Part shown: positions 17,245 through 26,600 of the stretch, in pieces | Layout of the letters: the number at the start of each line of letters is the position of its first letter | Numbering within the stretch: position 1 is the first letter of the stretch | NCBI GenBank assembly: GCA_934101865.1 | Contig: CAKOSA010000008.1 | Coordinates: 1 to 47,403, forward strand | DNA length: 47,403 bases | Origin: an uncultured Bacilli bacterium | GTDB taxonomy: Bacteria > Bacillota_I > Bacilli_A > RF39 > UBA660 | Reading direction: 5' to 3' | Position numbers and translations under genes: made by a program | The notes under the pieces: generated by a model | The model's input: only the letters and a program-made list of their open reading frames with translations | What the model was told of the DNA's origin: nothing | The model's database searches: none

Positions 17245-17535
17245 ATGAGAAAGTATGAAATTATGTTTATCATAAGACCAGATATTGATGAGAAATTACA
17301 AAAAGACACAGTTAAGAAATTAGAAAAAGTATTAACTCAAAACAAAGCAACTGTAACATTATCTAAGGAATTAGGCAAAAAAGAATTTGCTTATGAAATA
17401 AAGAAACAAAAATCTGGATACTACTACTTATACAACATTGAAACAAAAGAAGAAAATTCAATCAAAGAATTTGACCGTATTGCTAAAATTGACGAAAATG
17501 TTGTTAGACATTTAGTTTTAAATTTAGATAAGTAG
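17245..17535 (+). CDS. rpsF: Ribosomal protein bS6
   Basis: Small-subunit protein that pairs with S18 on the central domain of 16S rRNA. It has 96 residues with the family start MRKYEIMFIIRPDIDE, the strand TLSKELGKKEFAYEIKKQKS, and the C-terminal NVVRHLVLNLDK. Length is normal, with no long acidic tail. It has a strong AAGGAGGTG ribosome site that the leader may mask. It is first in rpsF-ssb-rpsR, the usual gene order in Bacillota. Confidence 0.98.
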   Translation: MRKYEIMFIIRPDIDEKLQKDTVKKLEKVLTQNKATVTLSKELGKKEFAYEIKKQKSGYYYLYNIETKEENSIKEFDRIAKIDENVVRHLVLNLDK

Positions 17536-17543
17536 GAGGAATT

Positions 17544-18047
17544 ATGAACAGAGTTATATTAATCGGAAGATTAACAAGAGATCCAGAACTAAGAAACACA
17601 GCAAGCGGTTTGGCTGTATGTCAAATTACTGTTGCTGTAAATAGAAGACCAAGCCAAAACGGTGCAGGTCCCGAAGCAGATTTTATCTCCGTTAATGTAT
17701 GGGATAAACAAGCTGAAAACGTAGCAAAATATTTAAAAAAAGGAAGTCAAGTTGCAGTTGAAGGAAGAATACAAACCAGAAATTATGAAAATAATGAAGG
17801 AAGAAGAGTATATGTAACCGAAGTAGTAGCATCTACTGTCCAATTTTTAGACCCTAAAAATAGCAATAGTACAACTACTACATCAAATACGTCATCAGGA
17901 CCAAGTCCATTCGACTTTGAAACAAACAATACTCCCGTATCTGGACCAACAATGGCATCTACCCCATCACCAGTATCAGTAGATAACGATCCATTTGCTA
18001 ATTTTGGTGAAAGAATAGATGTAAGCGACAACGACTTACCATTCTAA
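17544..18047 (+). CDS. ssb: Single-stranded DNA-binding protein
   Basis: Tetrameric protein coating single-stranded DNA in replication, repair and recombination. The OB fold occupies about 1-106, from MNRVILIGRLTRDPELR to VQFLDPKN. A disordered Asn/Thr/Pro/Ser linker follows. The last residues DVSDNDLPF form the acidic tip that recruits partner proteins. It has 167 residues, normal length. It lies 8 bases after rpsF and 15 before rpsR, so it is under the same promoter and possible leader control. Confidence 0.98.
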   Translation: MNRVILIGRLTRDPELRNTASGLAVCQITVAVNRRPSQNGAGPEADFISVNVWDKQAENVAKYLKKGSQVAVEGRIQTRNYENNEGRRVYVTEVVASTVQFLDPKNSNSTTTTSNTSSGPSPFDFETNNTPVSGPTMASTPSPVSVDNDPFANFGERIDVSDNDLPF

Positions 18048-18062
18048 GAAAGGAAGGATACT

Positions 18063-18284
18063 ATGGCAGAACAACGTCCAAGAAGAAGAAAAAAAGTTTG
18101 TCATATGTGTATGGGTAAAGACGTAAATTATAAAGATGTTCCAATAATAACTAAATATATAAACGATTCAGGTAAAATGTTACCAAGAAGATTTACTGGA
18201 ACTTGTGCTAGACACCAAAGACACGTTGCAAAACAAGTAAAATTAGCAAGATTTATGGGCTTTATACCATATACAACAAAATAA
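18063..18284 (+). CDS. rpsR: Ribosomal protein bS18
   Basis: Small-subunit protein partner of S6. It has 73 residues. RRRKKVCHMCMGKDVNYKDV has a CxxC pair that marks the zinc-binding form, and PRRFTGTCARHQRHVAKQVK is the family core. It ends IPYTTK. It is the last gene of the operon and is followed at once by a strong hairpin terminator. Confidence 0.98.
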   Translation: MAEQRPRRRKKVCHMCMGKDVNYKDVPIITKYINDSGKMLPRRFTGTCARHQRHVAKQVKLARFMGFIPYTTK

Positions 18285-18286
18285 AA

Positions 18287-18313
18287 AATAACACAAATCC
18301 GTGTTATTTTTTT
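18287..18313. terminator. Bidirectional terminator after rpsR
   Basis: AATAACAC (18287-18294), loop AAATCC, GTGTTATT (18301-18308), then a T run. It also covers the end of the minus-strand gene stopping at 18304. Confidence 0.85.
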
Positions 18314-18822
18314 ATTACCTTTTCACTGCCATCCTTAAGTATAACATCAAACGAATAACCCTCTCCAGTCATCCTTTTTATACTAACAATATCACTAATC
18401 TTATAATCACTAAGTTCCTTATAAGTTTCTAACCCATTATAATTATCATTAACTCTCATAACACTTCCATTTTCTAAAATAAGAAAAATATCAGCATCAA
18501 CTCCACTTGATAAATTAAAAGACTTAATTCTCATAACTCTACCTGTTGTATCAAAACTATCAAATCCCGAAACCTCATCACTATCACTATAAACACTAAT
18601 ATGCTTATCATTACTATTACTATAATAAACCTTACCATCCTTAAGAACAGCAACAAAGTTATCATATACAGCATAATTATCATTACTAATTACAACATTA
18701 ACACTATTATTATCACTTTTACTCTTAATTTGATAAGCTATTTTTCCAAGCAAAAAACCGCCCATAACACATATAAGTTCTGCAAAAATAAGTGCAAAAA
18801 CAAAAGAATTACTCCTCTTCAT
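18304..18822 (-). CDS. Membrane-anchored beta-rich protein, unknown function
   Basis: Not recognised. I place the start at the ATG at 18822 (172 residues) because GAGGTGG lies four bases upstream of it; a longer reading from 18900 has no ribosome site and would include the promoter. A transmembrane helix spans about 8-28. The rest is extracytoplasmic and contains repeated short strands of the form V.LKDGKVYY, FLILENGSVMRV and VILKDGSEKVI, each with a turn DG/NG. Such spaced strand-turn units resemble a small propeller or RCC1-like repeat, though only three are present. It is a monocistronic gene with its own promoter between two ribosomal protein units. No partner is suggested by context. Confidence 0.8.
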   Translation of the reverse strand: MKRSNSFVFALIFAELICVMGGFLLGKIAYQIKSKSDNNSVNVVISNDNYAVYDNFVAVLKDGKVYYSNSNDKHISVYSDSDEVSGFDSFDTTGRVMRIKSFNLSSGVDADIFLILENGSVMRVNDNYNGLETYKELSDYKISDIVSIKRMTGEGYSFDVILKDGSEKVIKK

Positions 18823-18840
18823 ACATCCACCTCTATTCAC

Positions 18841-18869
18841 ATAATAACATAATTTAAAAGTACAGTCAA
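18841..18869 (-). promoter_or_regulatory. Promoter of the 18304-18822 gene, extended -10
   Basis: On the minus strand TTGACT (18869-18864), 17 bp, TGT-TATTAT (-10 at 18846-18841). This supports the shorter start at 18822. Confidence 0.7.
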
Positions 18870-18957
18870 TTAAAATAAGACTAAATAAAATAATAACCAT
18901 AACTGTAAATAACCAAATAATAACTAGTAAAAAAACAATTAATAAATATAAAACATA

Positions 18958-18986
18958 ATGACTTATTAAAAAAAATATAGTATAAT
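18958..18986 (+). promoter_or_regulatory. Promoter of rplI-dnaB operon
   Basis: ATGACT (18958-18963), 17 bp, TATAAT (18981-18986). No TG extension. The ribosome site AAGGAAGG precedes the rplI ATG at 19013. Confidence 0.6.
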
Positions 18987-19012
18987 AATATAAGAAAAGG
19001 AAGGTAATACCT

Positions 19013-19456
19013 ATGAAAGTAATATTTATAAAAGACTTAAGAGGTCAAGGAAAAAAAGGAGAAATAAAAGAAGTATCTGACGGTTATGCAACCAACTACC
19101 TAATAGCACGTGGCTATGCTGTAAAACAAACCAAAACCAGTTCCGATATACTAAATAAAGAAATAGAACAAAACAAAGAAAAAGAACAAGAAGAAATAAA
19201 AGAAGCAACAAAAATAAAAGAAAAATTATCTAAGGAAAAATTAGTATTCACATTAAATGCCGGTAAAGAAGGAAAAACATTTGGTTCCATTTCTACCAAA
19301 CAAATAGAAGGGGCATTAAAAGAAAAAGGATATAACATAGATAGGAAGAAAGTCAAATTAGACTTACCACTATCAACATTGGGAGAATATACTATTAATA
19401 TAGAATTACACAAAAAAGTAATAGCTCCCCTAAAATTACAAATAAAACAAAAGTAG
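19013..19456 (+). CDS. rplI: Ribosomal protein bL9
   Basis: Large-subunit protein bridging domains of 23S rRNA. It has 147 residues. The N-terminal domain begins MKVIFIKDLRGQGKKGEIKE with GYATNYLIARGYA, and a long charged helix of Lys/Glu repeats (about 45-78) links to the C-terminal domain FGSISTKQIEGALKEKGYNI. Seven bases separate it from dnaB. The rplI-dnaB pairing is common near the origin in Bacillota. Confidence 0.98.
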   Translation: MKVIFIKDLRGQGKKGEIKEVSDGYATNYLIARGYAVKQTKTSSDILNKEIEQNKEKEQEEIKEATKIKEKLSKEKLVFTLNAGKEGKTFGSISTKQIEGALKEKGYNIDRKKVKLDLPLSTLGEYTINIELHKKVIAPLKLQIKQK

Positions 19457-19463
19457 GTGAATT

Positions 19464-20804
19464 ATGAATAAAGGATTACCAAATAACATCGAAGCTGAAA
19501 AATCATTAATAGGCTCCCTTTTTTGGTCCTACTCTTCTCTTAAAAAAGGATGTGAAGAAGTACCCAAAGAAGCCTTTTACTTAGATAGCAATGCCAAAAT
19601 ATTTGAAGTAATAAACGATTTATACAATAATAAAAAGCCGGTAGACATAAATACAGTAACCGCCGAACTAATAGGAAAAAATATACTAACCCAAGTAGGT
19701 GGTGTAGAATACCTAAATGAAATAATAGATAGCGTTGCAACCGGTGCCAATGTCGAATATTACATAAATACAGTTTTAGAAAAATACACTCTAAGAAGAA
19801 TGATAGAAGTAGCAACTAATATAGTAACCAAAGCCAATACAGATGATGTAGACGTAAATGCAGCCGTAGAAGAAGCCGAGAAAAAAATATTAGACGTTTC
19901 CAAAACAAGAAGAGCAACTGAATTCAGGAAAATTCAAGATGTCCTAACTAAAACCGAAGAAGACTTAGAAATACTTGCCAAAAATAAAGGCAAAGTAACA
20001 GGCTTAACAACCGGCCTATACGATTTAGATAACATAACTGAAGGATTACATCCGACTCAGTTAGTAATAATCGCCGCCCGTCCTGCTGTCGGTAAAACAG
20101 CCTTTGCTCTTAATGTAGCCGTAGGAGCGGCAAAAGCAACCAAGAAAAATATTGCCATTTTTTCATTAGAAATGCCAGCAGAACAATTAATACTAAGAAT
20201 GATAAGTTCACTAGGTCAAATAGATAACAAAAAACTCCAAACCGGTCGTTTAGAAAACGATGATTGGAAAAGAGTAAATGAAGCAATGAGTCAATTAGCC
20301 GATACAAATATATTTTTTCACGACGCCGGTGGTGTAACTGCAAATGAAATAGCTGCAAAATGTCGTCGTCTTTCAACCCAAGGCGAAGGTCTCGGCCTAG
20401 TAATAATAGACTATCTACAATTAATAGATTCCTCTTCAAAATATGCCGGATCTAGACAACAAGAAGTATCAGAAATATCAAGAAAACTAAAAACCCTAGC
20501 TCTCGAATTAGAAGTACCAGTTATTGCCCTTTCCCAATTATCAAGAAGTGTAGAAAAAAGAGAGGACAAAAAACCAGTTTTAAGTGATTTAAGAGAATCA
20601 GGTTCAATAGAACAAGATGCTGATATAGTAGCAGCCCTCCACGCCCCTGAAGTGGAAGCTCCATTAGATGATAACATCCCCGTTCCCATTCAACTATTAA
20701 TACTAAAACATCGTAATGGACCAATAGCCAATATAGATTTACTATTTAAGAAAAAAACATCAACATTTTTATCAATAAAGAAGGAAGGTGGAACTAGTGC
20801 GTAG
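19464..20804 (+). CDS. dnaB: Replicative DNA helicase DnaB (DnaC of Bacillus)
   Basis: Hexameric helicase that unwinds DNA at the fork and recruits primase. The 446 residues comprise the N-terminal helical domain (about 1-105), a linker helix to about 180, and the RecA-like domain. Walker A is AARPAVGKTA (204-213) and Walker B is LVIIDYLQLI (312-321). SLEMPAEQL and SQLSRSVEKREDKKP are typical. No intein is present. It is cotranscribed with rplI, and its 3' end carries the ribosome site of the M23 peptidase gene, whose GTG start overlaps it by eight bases. Confidence 0.98.
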   Translation: MNKGLPNNIEAEKSLIGSLFWSYSSLKKGCEEVPKEAFYLDSNAKIFEVINDLYNNKKPVDINTVTAELIGKNILTQVGGVEYLNEIIDSVATGANVEYYINTVLEKYTLRRMIEVATNIVTKANTDDVDVNAAVEEAEKKILDVSKTRRATEFRKIQDVLTKTEEDLEILAKNKGKVTGLTTGLYDLDNITEGLHPTQLVIIAARPAVGKTAFALNVAVGAAKATKKNIAIFSLEMPAEQLILRMISSLGQIDNKKLQTGRLENDDWKRVNEAMSQLADTNIFFHDAGGVTANEIAAKCRRLSTQGEGLGLVIIDYLQLIDSSSKYAGSRQQEVSEISRKLKTLALELEVPVIALSQLSRSVEKREDKKPVLSDLRESGSIEQDADIVAALHAPEVEAPLDDNIPVPIQLLILKHRNGPIANIDLLFKKKTSTFLSIKKEGGTSA

Positions 20805-22311
20805 AAAAAGAATAACCATTGGGGGAATACTAATAATCCTAATTGTAACAAGTTTGGTAACATTTTTAGGCTTAACAAAAAATAAAAGCACCGAACCAAT
20901 CGAAGTATATGCCATATACATAGACGGAGATAAAATAGGTCAAGTAAAAAGTGAAACCGAACTAGAAGCATATATAAATAAACAAGAAGAAAAAATAAAA
21001 GAAAAATATGATATAGATGATGTCCATACCCCCAAAGGTGTCGATATCAAAAAGATATATACATACAATACTAAAACCGACACCGCTCAAAGTATCTATG
21101 AAAAAATGATAAAAAAGAAAAAATTTGCCATTAAAGGTATTGTTGTAACCGTAAAAAACGACGATACCGAAAATAAAACTACCAAAAAAATTTACGTTAC
21201 AAATAAAAAAATATTTGATGAGTCCTTAAAAAATATAATTAAAGCCTTTGTTGGAACCGAGCAATACAACAAATTTTTAGAAGGAACCCAAGAAGAAATA
21301 CAAGATACAGGAAGCCTTATAGAAAATATAGATTTACAAGAAAAAGTAACATATAAAGAAGATTATATCGCCGTAGATAATCAAATATTTACAAACGCCG
21401 ACGAACTAACCAAGTATCTACTATACGGAAGTACGGAAGAACAACAAAAATATACTGTAAAAGACGGAGATACCATCGAAGACGTTGCTCGTGAGAACAA
21501 ACTAAACGTCCAAGAATTTTTAATAGCCAATCCAACATTCACAAGTGCTAATAATTTACTATATTCCGGTCAAGAAGTAATAGTAGGATTAATCAATCCC
21601 GTTATAAGCGTTGTCGTTGATGTCCATAGCGTCGAAGATGTCGAAAAAGAATATACTACGGAAATAAAATACGATGAAAACCAAAATGTAGGTTATGAAA
21701 ATGTTGAACGAGAGGGCGAAAACGGTCTTGATAAAGTCGTAAAGAAATACCAGTATATAAATGGACAATTAGTAGACGCTGTTAACGTAAGTTCAACAGA
21801 AATAAAACCATCCGTAAGTAAAATAGTAGTAAAAGGAGAAAAAGTAATACCAAATGTTGCCGATACCTCATATTGGGGCTGGCCAACCGAATATCCATAT
21901 ACAATAACATCATACTTTGAATACCGTTGGGGAGCATTCCATAACGCCATTGATATATATGTAGGATATAACTCTTCCATATATGCAGCCAATAACGGCA
22001 CTGTTTATCAAGTAGGAACTGGCTGTGCACCAGGAGCTATAAGCTGTAACAATCAAAGAGGAAACTTCATCATAATAAATCACAATACCGGTAACATATA
22101 CACACAATATATGCACTTAAACCAAATCCTAGTACAACCAGGTCAAACCGTATCTCGTGGTCAAAAAATCGCCACAATGGGAAATACCGGATATGTAGTT
22201 CCAACCCCATCAGCATATAGCCCATATTCAGGCACTCACTTAGACTTTTCTGTATACTTAGGAGTACCATTTAAAGGTGGCACCCCAATAAATCCATTAG
22301 GACTTTACTAA
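20797..22311 (+). CDS. Membrane-anchored LysM-G5-M23 endopeptidase, GTG start
   Basis: Cell-wall metallopeptidase of 504 residues. A transmembrane anchor spans about 5-27. A long unassigned helical and strand region follows to about 215. Then come LysM (about 219-264, YTVKDGDTIEDVARENKLNV), G5 (about 270-350, ending VVKGEKVIP) and M23 (about 360-504). Zinc-site motifs are HNAID (His382, Asp386), YMHLNQ (His440) and THLDF (His481). The usual motif is HLHF; the second His is Asp483 here, so one zinc ligand is changed from His to Asp. It may still bind zinc or may be weakened. I chose GTG 20797, eight bases after AAGGAAGG; the GTG at 20788 is too close to the ribosome site. The stop overlaps the yycJ start by one base. 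Confidence 0.92.
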   Translation: MRRKRITIGGILIILIVTSLVTFLGLTKNKSTEPIEVYAIYIDGDKIGQVKSETELEAYINKQEEKIKEKYDIDDVHTPKGVDIKKIYTYNTKTDTAQSIYEKMIKKKKFAIKGIVVTVKNDDTENKTTKKIYVTNKKIFDESLKNIIKAFVGTEQYNKFLEGTQEEIQDTGSLIENIDLQEKVTYKEDYIAVDNQIFTNADELTKYLLYGSTEEQQKYTVKDGDTIEDVARENKLNVQEFLIANPTFTSANNLLYSGQEVIVGLINPVISVVVDVHSVEDVEKEYTTEIKYDENQNVGYENVEREGENGLDKVVKKYQYINGQLVDAVNVSSTEIKPSVSKIVVKGEKVIPNVADTSYWGWPTEYPYTITSYFEYRWGAFHNAIDIYVGYNSSIYAANNGTVYQVGTGCAPGAISCNNQRGNFIIINHNTGNIYTQYMHLNQILVQPGQTVSRGQKIATMGNTGYVVPTPSAYSPYSGTHLDFSVYLGVPFKGGTPINPLGLY

Positions 22312-23069
22312 TGAAAGTAATAGTATTATCAAGCGGTAGTAAAGGCAATACAACTTATATAGAAACCAAAACTACCAAGATATTAATAGATATAGGAAAT
22401 ACCTGCAAATATATAACAGAAAAACTAAGTACAATTGGCGTAACTCTGGGAGAAATAAATGCCATATTAATAACTCACACTCACACCGACCACATCAAAG
22501 GTCTAAAAACATTTACAAATAACTATTCCGCTCCCATATATATGACGGAAAAAATGCACCCACAAATATCCTACGTAAAACAATACAAATATATAGAATC
22601 AAGTCTAATTACAATAGGAGATTTAAAAGTAAATATTATAAAGACCTCTCACGATGCCGAAGATTCCGTAGGTTATATCGTAAATAATGACGATAAATCC
22701 ATAGTATATATAACCGATACAGGGTACATCAATAAAAAATACCACCCAATGCTTTCCAACCGCGATATGTATATAATGGAAAGTAACCACGACGTAGAAA
22801 TGCTAAATAATGGCCCCTACCCCTTTCCCCTTAGACAAAGAATTCTATCCGATAAGGGTCATCTCTCCAACCACGATTCTGCAAAATATATTGGCGATTT
22901 CATCGGTCCCAAAACCACAAATATTGTCCTCGCCCACCTATCTCACGAAAATAATACTCCGGAACTAGCCAAAGAAACTCTCCTCGCTAAGTTGCAGGAG
23001 CTAAATATGACACAAATTCACATCGCCATTGCCCTACAAGACCAAGAAACGGAGCTAATTGAAGTATGA
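22311..23069 (+). CDS. yycJ: Metallo-beta-lactamase fold hydrolase YycJ/WalJ
   Basis: Cytoplasmic metallohydrolase of the MBL superfamily. In Bacillus and streptococci YycJ has been linked with DNA metabolism and the WalRK region. The 252 residues include VLSSGSKGNTTYIET at the start, the metal-binding THTHTDHIKG (His56, His58, Asp60, His61), and later SHDAEDSVGY, YITDTG, ESNHDVEML and SNHDSAKYI. All metal ligands seem present. Unlike in Bacillus, no walRK or yycHI genes lie upstream; it is joined to dnaB and the M23 gene instead. RlmH follows with an ATGA overlap, as yycJ and rlmH are near each other in many Bacilli. Confidence 0.95.
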   Translation: MKVIVLSSGSKGNTTYIETKTTKILIDIGNTCKYITEKLSTIGVTLGEINAILITHTHTDHIKGLKTFTNNYSAPIYMTEKMHPQISYVKQYKYIESSLITIGDLKVNIIKTSHDAEDSVGYIVNNDDKSIVYITDTGYINKKYHPMLSNRDMYIMESNHDVEMLNNGPYPFPLRQRILSDKGHLSNHDSAKYIGDFIGPKTTNIVLAHLSHENNTPELAKETLLAKLQELNMTQIHIAIALQDQETELIEV

Positions 23070-23500
23070 TAAAAATAATAACAATAGGAAAATTAAAAGA
23101 AAATTATTTAAAAGACGCTATTGCGGACTACAAAAAAAGAATAAGCAAATACCATAAAATAGAGTTAGTAGAATTACCAGACACAAATACAATCAAAGAA
23201 AAAGAAGAAATAAAAAAACACGTCTCTTCCAAAGAATACATAATAACTTTGGAAATAGAAGGCAAAGAATTATCCAGTCCCCAGTTATCGGAATTAATAG
23301 ACAAAACCTTTATAAATTATCCGTGCATAACATTCATAATAGGTTCTTCGGAAGGATTACACGAAGAAATAAAATCTCTAAGTAACTATAAATTATCCTT
23401 TTCCAAACTAACCTTTCCCCACGGTTTATTTCGACTAATTCTATTAGAACAAATATATAGAAGTTTTAAAATATTAAATGGCGAAACATACCATAAATAA
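23066..23500 (+). CDS. rlmH: 23S rRNA pseudouridine-1915 N3-methyltransferase RlmH
   Basis: SPOUT methyltransferase that modifies helix 69 of 23S rRNA on the assembled ribosome. It has 144 residues, slightly shorter than the usual 155-159 residues. FIIGSSEGLHEEI is the cofactor site, and the C-terminus TFPHGLFRLILLEQIYRSFKILNGETYHK is nearly invariant in the family. In staphylococci this gene is the SCCmec insertion locus because an att site lies in its 3' end; I see no element inserted here. It is the last gene of rplI-dnaB-M23-yycJ-rlmH, and its stop is followed by a double palindrome. Confidence 0.97.
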   Translation: MIKIITIGKLKENYLKDAIADYKKRISKYHKIELVELPDTNTIKEKEEIKKHVSSKEYIITLEIEGKELSSPQLSELIDKTFINYPCITFIIGSSEGLHEEIKSLSNYKLSFSKLTFPHGLFRLILLEQIYRSFKILNGETYHK

Positions 23501-23504
23501 AGAG

Positions 23505-23580
23505 TTATCAACAGAAAACTGTGGATAATTCAAATACATAAAAGATTTATTATGACTTTATCAACAACACTTGTGGATAA
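23505..23580. other. Four DnaA-box-like 9-mers in two inverted pairs
   Basis: TTATCAACA at 23505-23513 and 23558-23566 (one mismatch from TTATCCACA), and TGTGGATAA at 23520-23528 and 23572-23580 (exact box on the minus strand). Each pair forms a hairpin-like palindrome. It lies between convergent rlmH and PFOR genes. Confidence 0.75.
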
Positions 23581-23589
23581 AGTCTTTTT
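23556..23589. terminator. Terminator after rlmH, overlapping DnaA-like boxes
   Basis: CTTTATC (with the preceding GA) at 23554-23562 pairs with GATAAAGTC (23576-23584), extended past one mismatch by ACA/TGT, followed by TTTTTATT. It can act on plus-strand transcripts and weakly in reverse. Confidence 0.65.
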
Positions 23590-23591
23590 AT

Positions 23592-23624
23592 TATAAAAAA
23601 CTATCAACATTACTGTTGACAGTT
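23592..23624 (-). terminator. Terminator of the PFOR gene
   Basis: Arms at 23614-23624 and 23599-23609 (AACTGTCAACA against TGTTGATAGTT, one mismatch) with a 4-base loop. On the minus strand they are followed by a T run. The stem contains the end of the coding sequence. Confidence 0.7.
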
Positions 23625-26600
23625 CTCTTCAAGTCCCTTGTAATAATTATATCTCCTAATAGCCCAATCCCTTTGCTTATCAAGTAAAATCCTTTTATCT
23701 TCATCTAAGTTATTAAATCTATTTTCCCCTTTAAGAAAATCATAATACAAATCAAAATCAACATCTTTACTATCCATACTAAATACCCCATTTAAAGGAT
23801 TGTACCTAAACGTAAGGAAGTAACCACACTTAGTAGCAAGATAAGCATCATCCAAAGAATGTTCCATTCCCTTTTTTATACCATGTTCAATACAAGGAGC
23901 ATAACAAATAATAATACTAGGACCATTATAACTATTAGCCTCTTTTAAAGCCCTTAAATACTGTTCCTTATCATAACCAATATTACAGCAAGCAACATAT
24001 ACGTGAGGATAACACATAGCAACCCTTGCCAAATCCTTTTTAAAGTTCTCTTTTCCACTTGCAGTAAACGATGCAATAGAACCCAAATTACTAGATTTAG
24101 ACGACTGCCCTCCCGTATTAGAATAAACCTCCGTATCAAGTACCATAACATTAAAATTATTATTAGTAGAAAGAATATGATCTAAACCACCAAATCCAAT
24201 ATCATAAGCAAACCCATCTCCCCCAATAATCCACATACTCTTAGGAGTAATAAAGTCCCTATAATCATTAAGAACCTTATGCTTATTAAAGTCAATTTCC
24301 CTTTCTACCTCCATGCAAACCTCTACATTATCACTATCACTAAGCCACTTATCAAAAATTTCATCCCTATTATTAAGCATATACTCCCTAATAACATTTC
24401 TCTTATTCATAATACCACTCAAAATACCAAGCCCAAACTCCGCATTATCCTCAAACAAAGAATTAGCCCACGAAACCGAATAAGGCATTGACGGAACACT
24501 AGCCCCATATATAGAAGAACATCCCGTAGCATTAGCAATAACTAAACTATTACCAAAAACTTGCGTCAAATTTTTAATATAAGGCGTTTCACCACAACCA
24601 CCACAAGCTCCACTAAATTCAAACTTAGGCATCTCAAATCCAATATTTCTAACATTCAAAATTTTCTTATTAACCATATCATTAACATTATTATCAAGAA
24701 GATACGAAAACTCATCTTCCCTATAAATATCCCTATTATAATTAACCATTTCTAAAGCCTTTTCCCCCATTTTACCAGGACAATTATTAACACATAATCC
24801 ACATCCCGTACAATCCTTATAACTAATACCAATCTTATAAAATACATCCTTAGGATTTAAACACTTAATACTATCCCTATCTTCCTTAGTTAAGAAAGGC
24901 CTAATAACACCGTGAGGGCAAACAAACGCACATCTATTACACTGAATACAATTATCCTTCTTCCAGCAAGGAACCACTTCGGCAATATCCCTCTTCTCCC
25001 ATTTCGTAGTACCACCCTCAAAAATACCACTCTTCTTATCCATAAAACAACTAACAGGAAGACTATCCCCTTTTAATCCATTAATAGTCTCCATAAAATT
25101 CATTTTATTCCTATCCTTAAACTCCGCATCAATAAAATCATCAGGAACATTAACTACTCTTAAACAATCAAGAGCCCTATCAACAATCCTATTATTACTA
25201 TCAATAACATCCTGTCCCTTATGACTAAACCTCTTAACATTATGTTCCTTAATAATTTCCCTAACCCTATCAACATCTATTCTATTTATAATCTTAAAAA
25301 TACAAATTTCCATACAAGTACTAATTTTATTTTTAAGACCAAGTTCATTAACTAACCTATAAGCATCAATAACATATAAATGAACCCTCTTTTTAGCCAG
25401 CAAATACTTAACCCTATTAGGTAAACTTCTAAGAAAAGCCTCCTCTTCCATATCCGTATTAACAATCAAACTACCCCCGTCACAAATATTATCAAGAATA
25501 TCATATTTATACAAATAAGTATCCTTTGAAACCACAATCAAGCTAGGATTACTAACATAATAAGCCCCCAAAATCTCCCTATCACTAATCTTGATATGAC
25601 TTCTCGTAACTCCCCCACTCTTCTTAGAATCATACTGAAAATATCCCTGTACAAAACTATCCGTATAATCACCAATAATCCTAATAATATCCTTCGATGT
25701 ACTCACCATTCCGTCCGAACCATATCCATAAATAAGAAATTCTGTGTTGTTGTTTTTTACCCTATAAGTTCCATCAACAGGTATGCTCAAATGCGTAACA
25801 TCATCCGTAATACCAACCGTAAAATTATGATGAGCCCTGTCACTATTAAGAAAATCATAAACAGCCTTAATTTGAGCAGGGTCAACATTCTTAGAGCTAA
25901 GCCCATACCTACCCCCAATAATCATAATATCAGTATCACTTAAAGCACTATTAACATCCATATATAAAGCCTCTCCAACAGCCCCAAATTCCTTACTCCT
26001 ATCCAAGACAGCAATCCTTTTAACACTATCAGGAAGAACACTCTTTAAGTAAGAAGTACTAAAAGGTCTAAATAAATGCACTTCTACTAAACCATATTTA
26101 TTTCCTTTACTATTAAGATCATCAATAGTTTCCCTAATAGTGCCACAAACAGATCCCATTGCAATAATTACACTATCCGCATTTGCATCTCCATAATAAT
26201 TAAAAGGCTTGTAATTAGTTTCAAATAACTCATTAAACTTATCCATATAATCCTTAACAATAACCTTAGCACTTTCATAGGCCCCATTTCGAGCCTCTGT
26301 ATTTTGAAAATAAATATCTTCATTTTGTGCTGTACCCCTTGTATCGGGCTTATTAGGATTAATTCCCCTCTTTCTAAACTTATTTAAAGCATCAAAATCA
26401 ATTAGCCCCTTAATCTTCTCATCGTCAAGAAGTCTAATCTTATCAATCTGATGACTAGTCCTAAATCCATCAAAGAAATTAACAAAAGGAAGACTAGCCT
26501 TAATAGCACTAAGGTGGGCAATATTAGCCATATCTCTTGCCTCACTAGGACTACTAGAACAAAGCATACAAACCCCAGTATTACGTACTGCATAAACATC

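Noticed and set aside
23066..23500. Mobile element at the rlmH 3' end (SCC-like)
   Set aside because: The gene end is intact, and the sequence after it is a short palindrome and a normal PFOR gene, with no recombinase.
23505..23580. DnaA-box cluster as oriC
   Set aside because: No dnaA nearby, convergent flanking genes, no AT-rich unwinding region of note, and the C excess on the plus strand appears on both sides.
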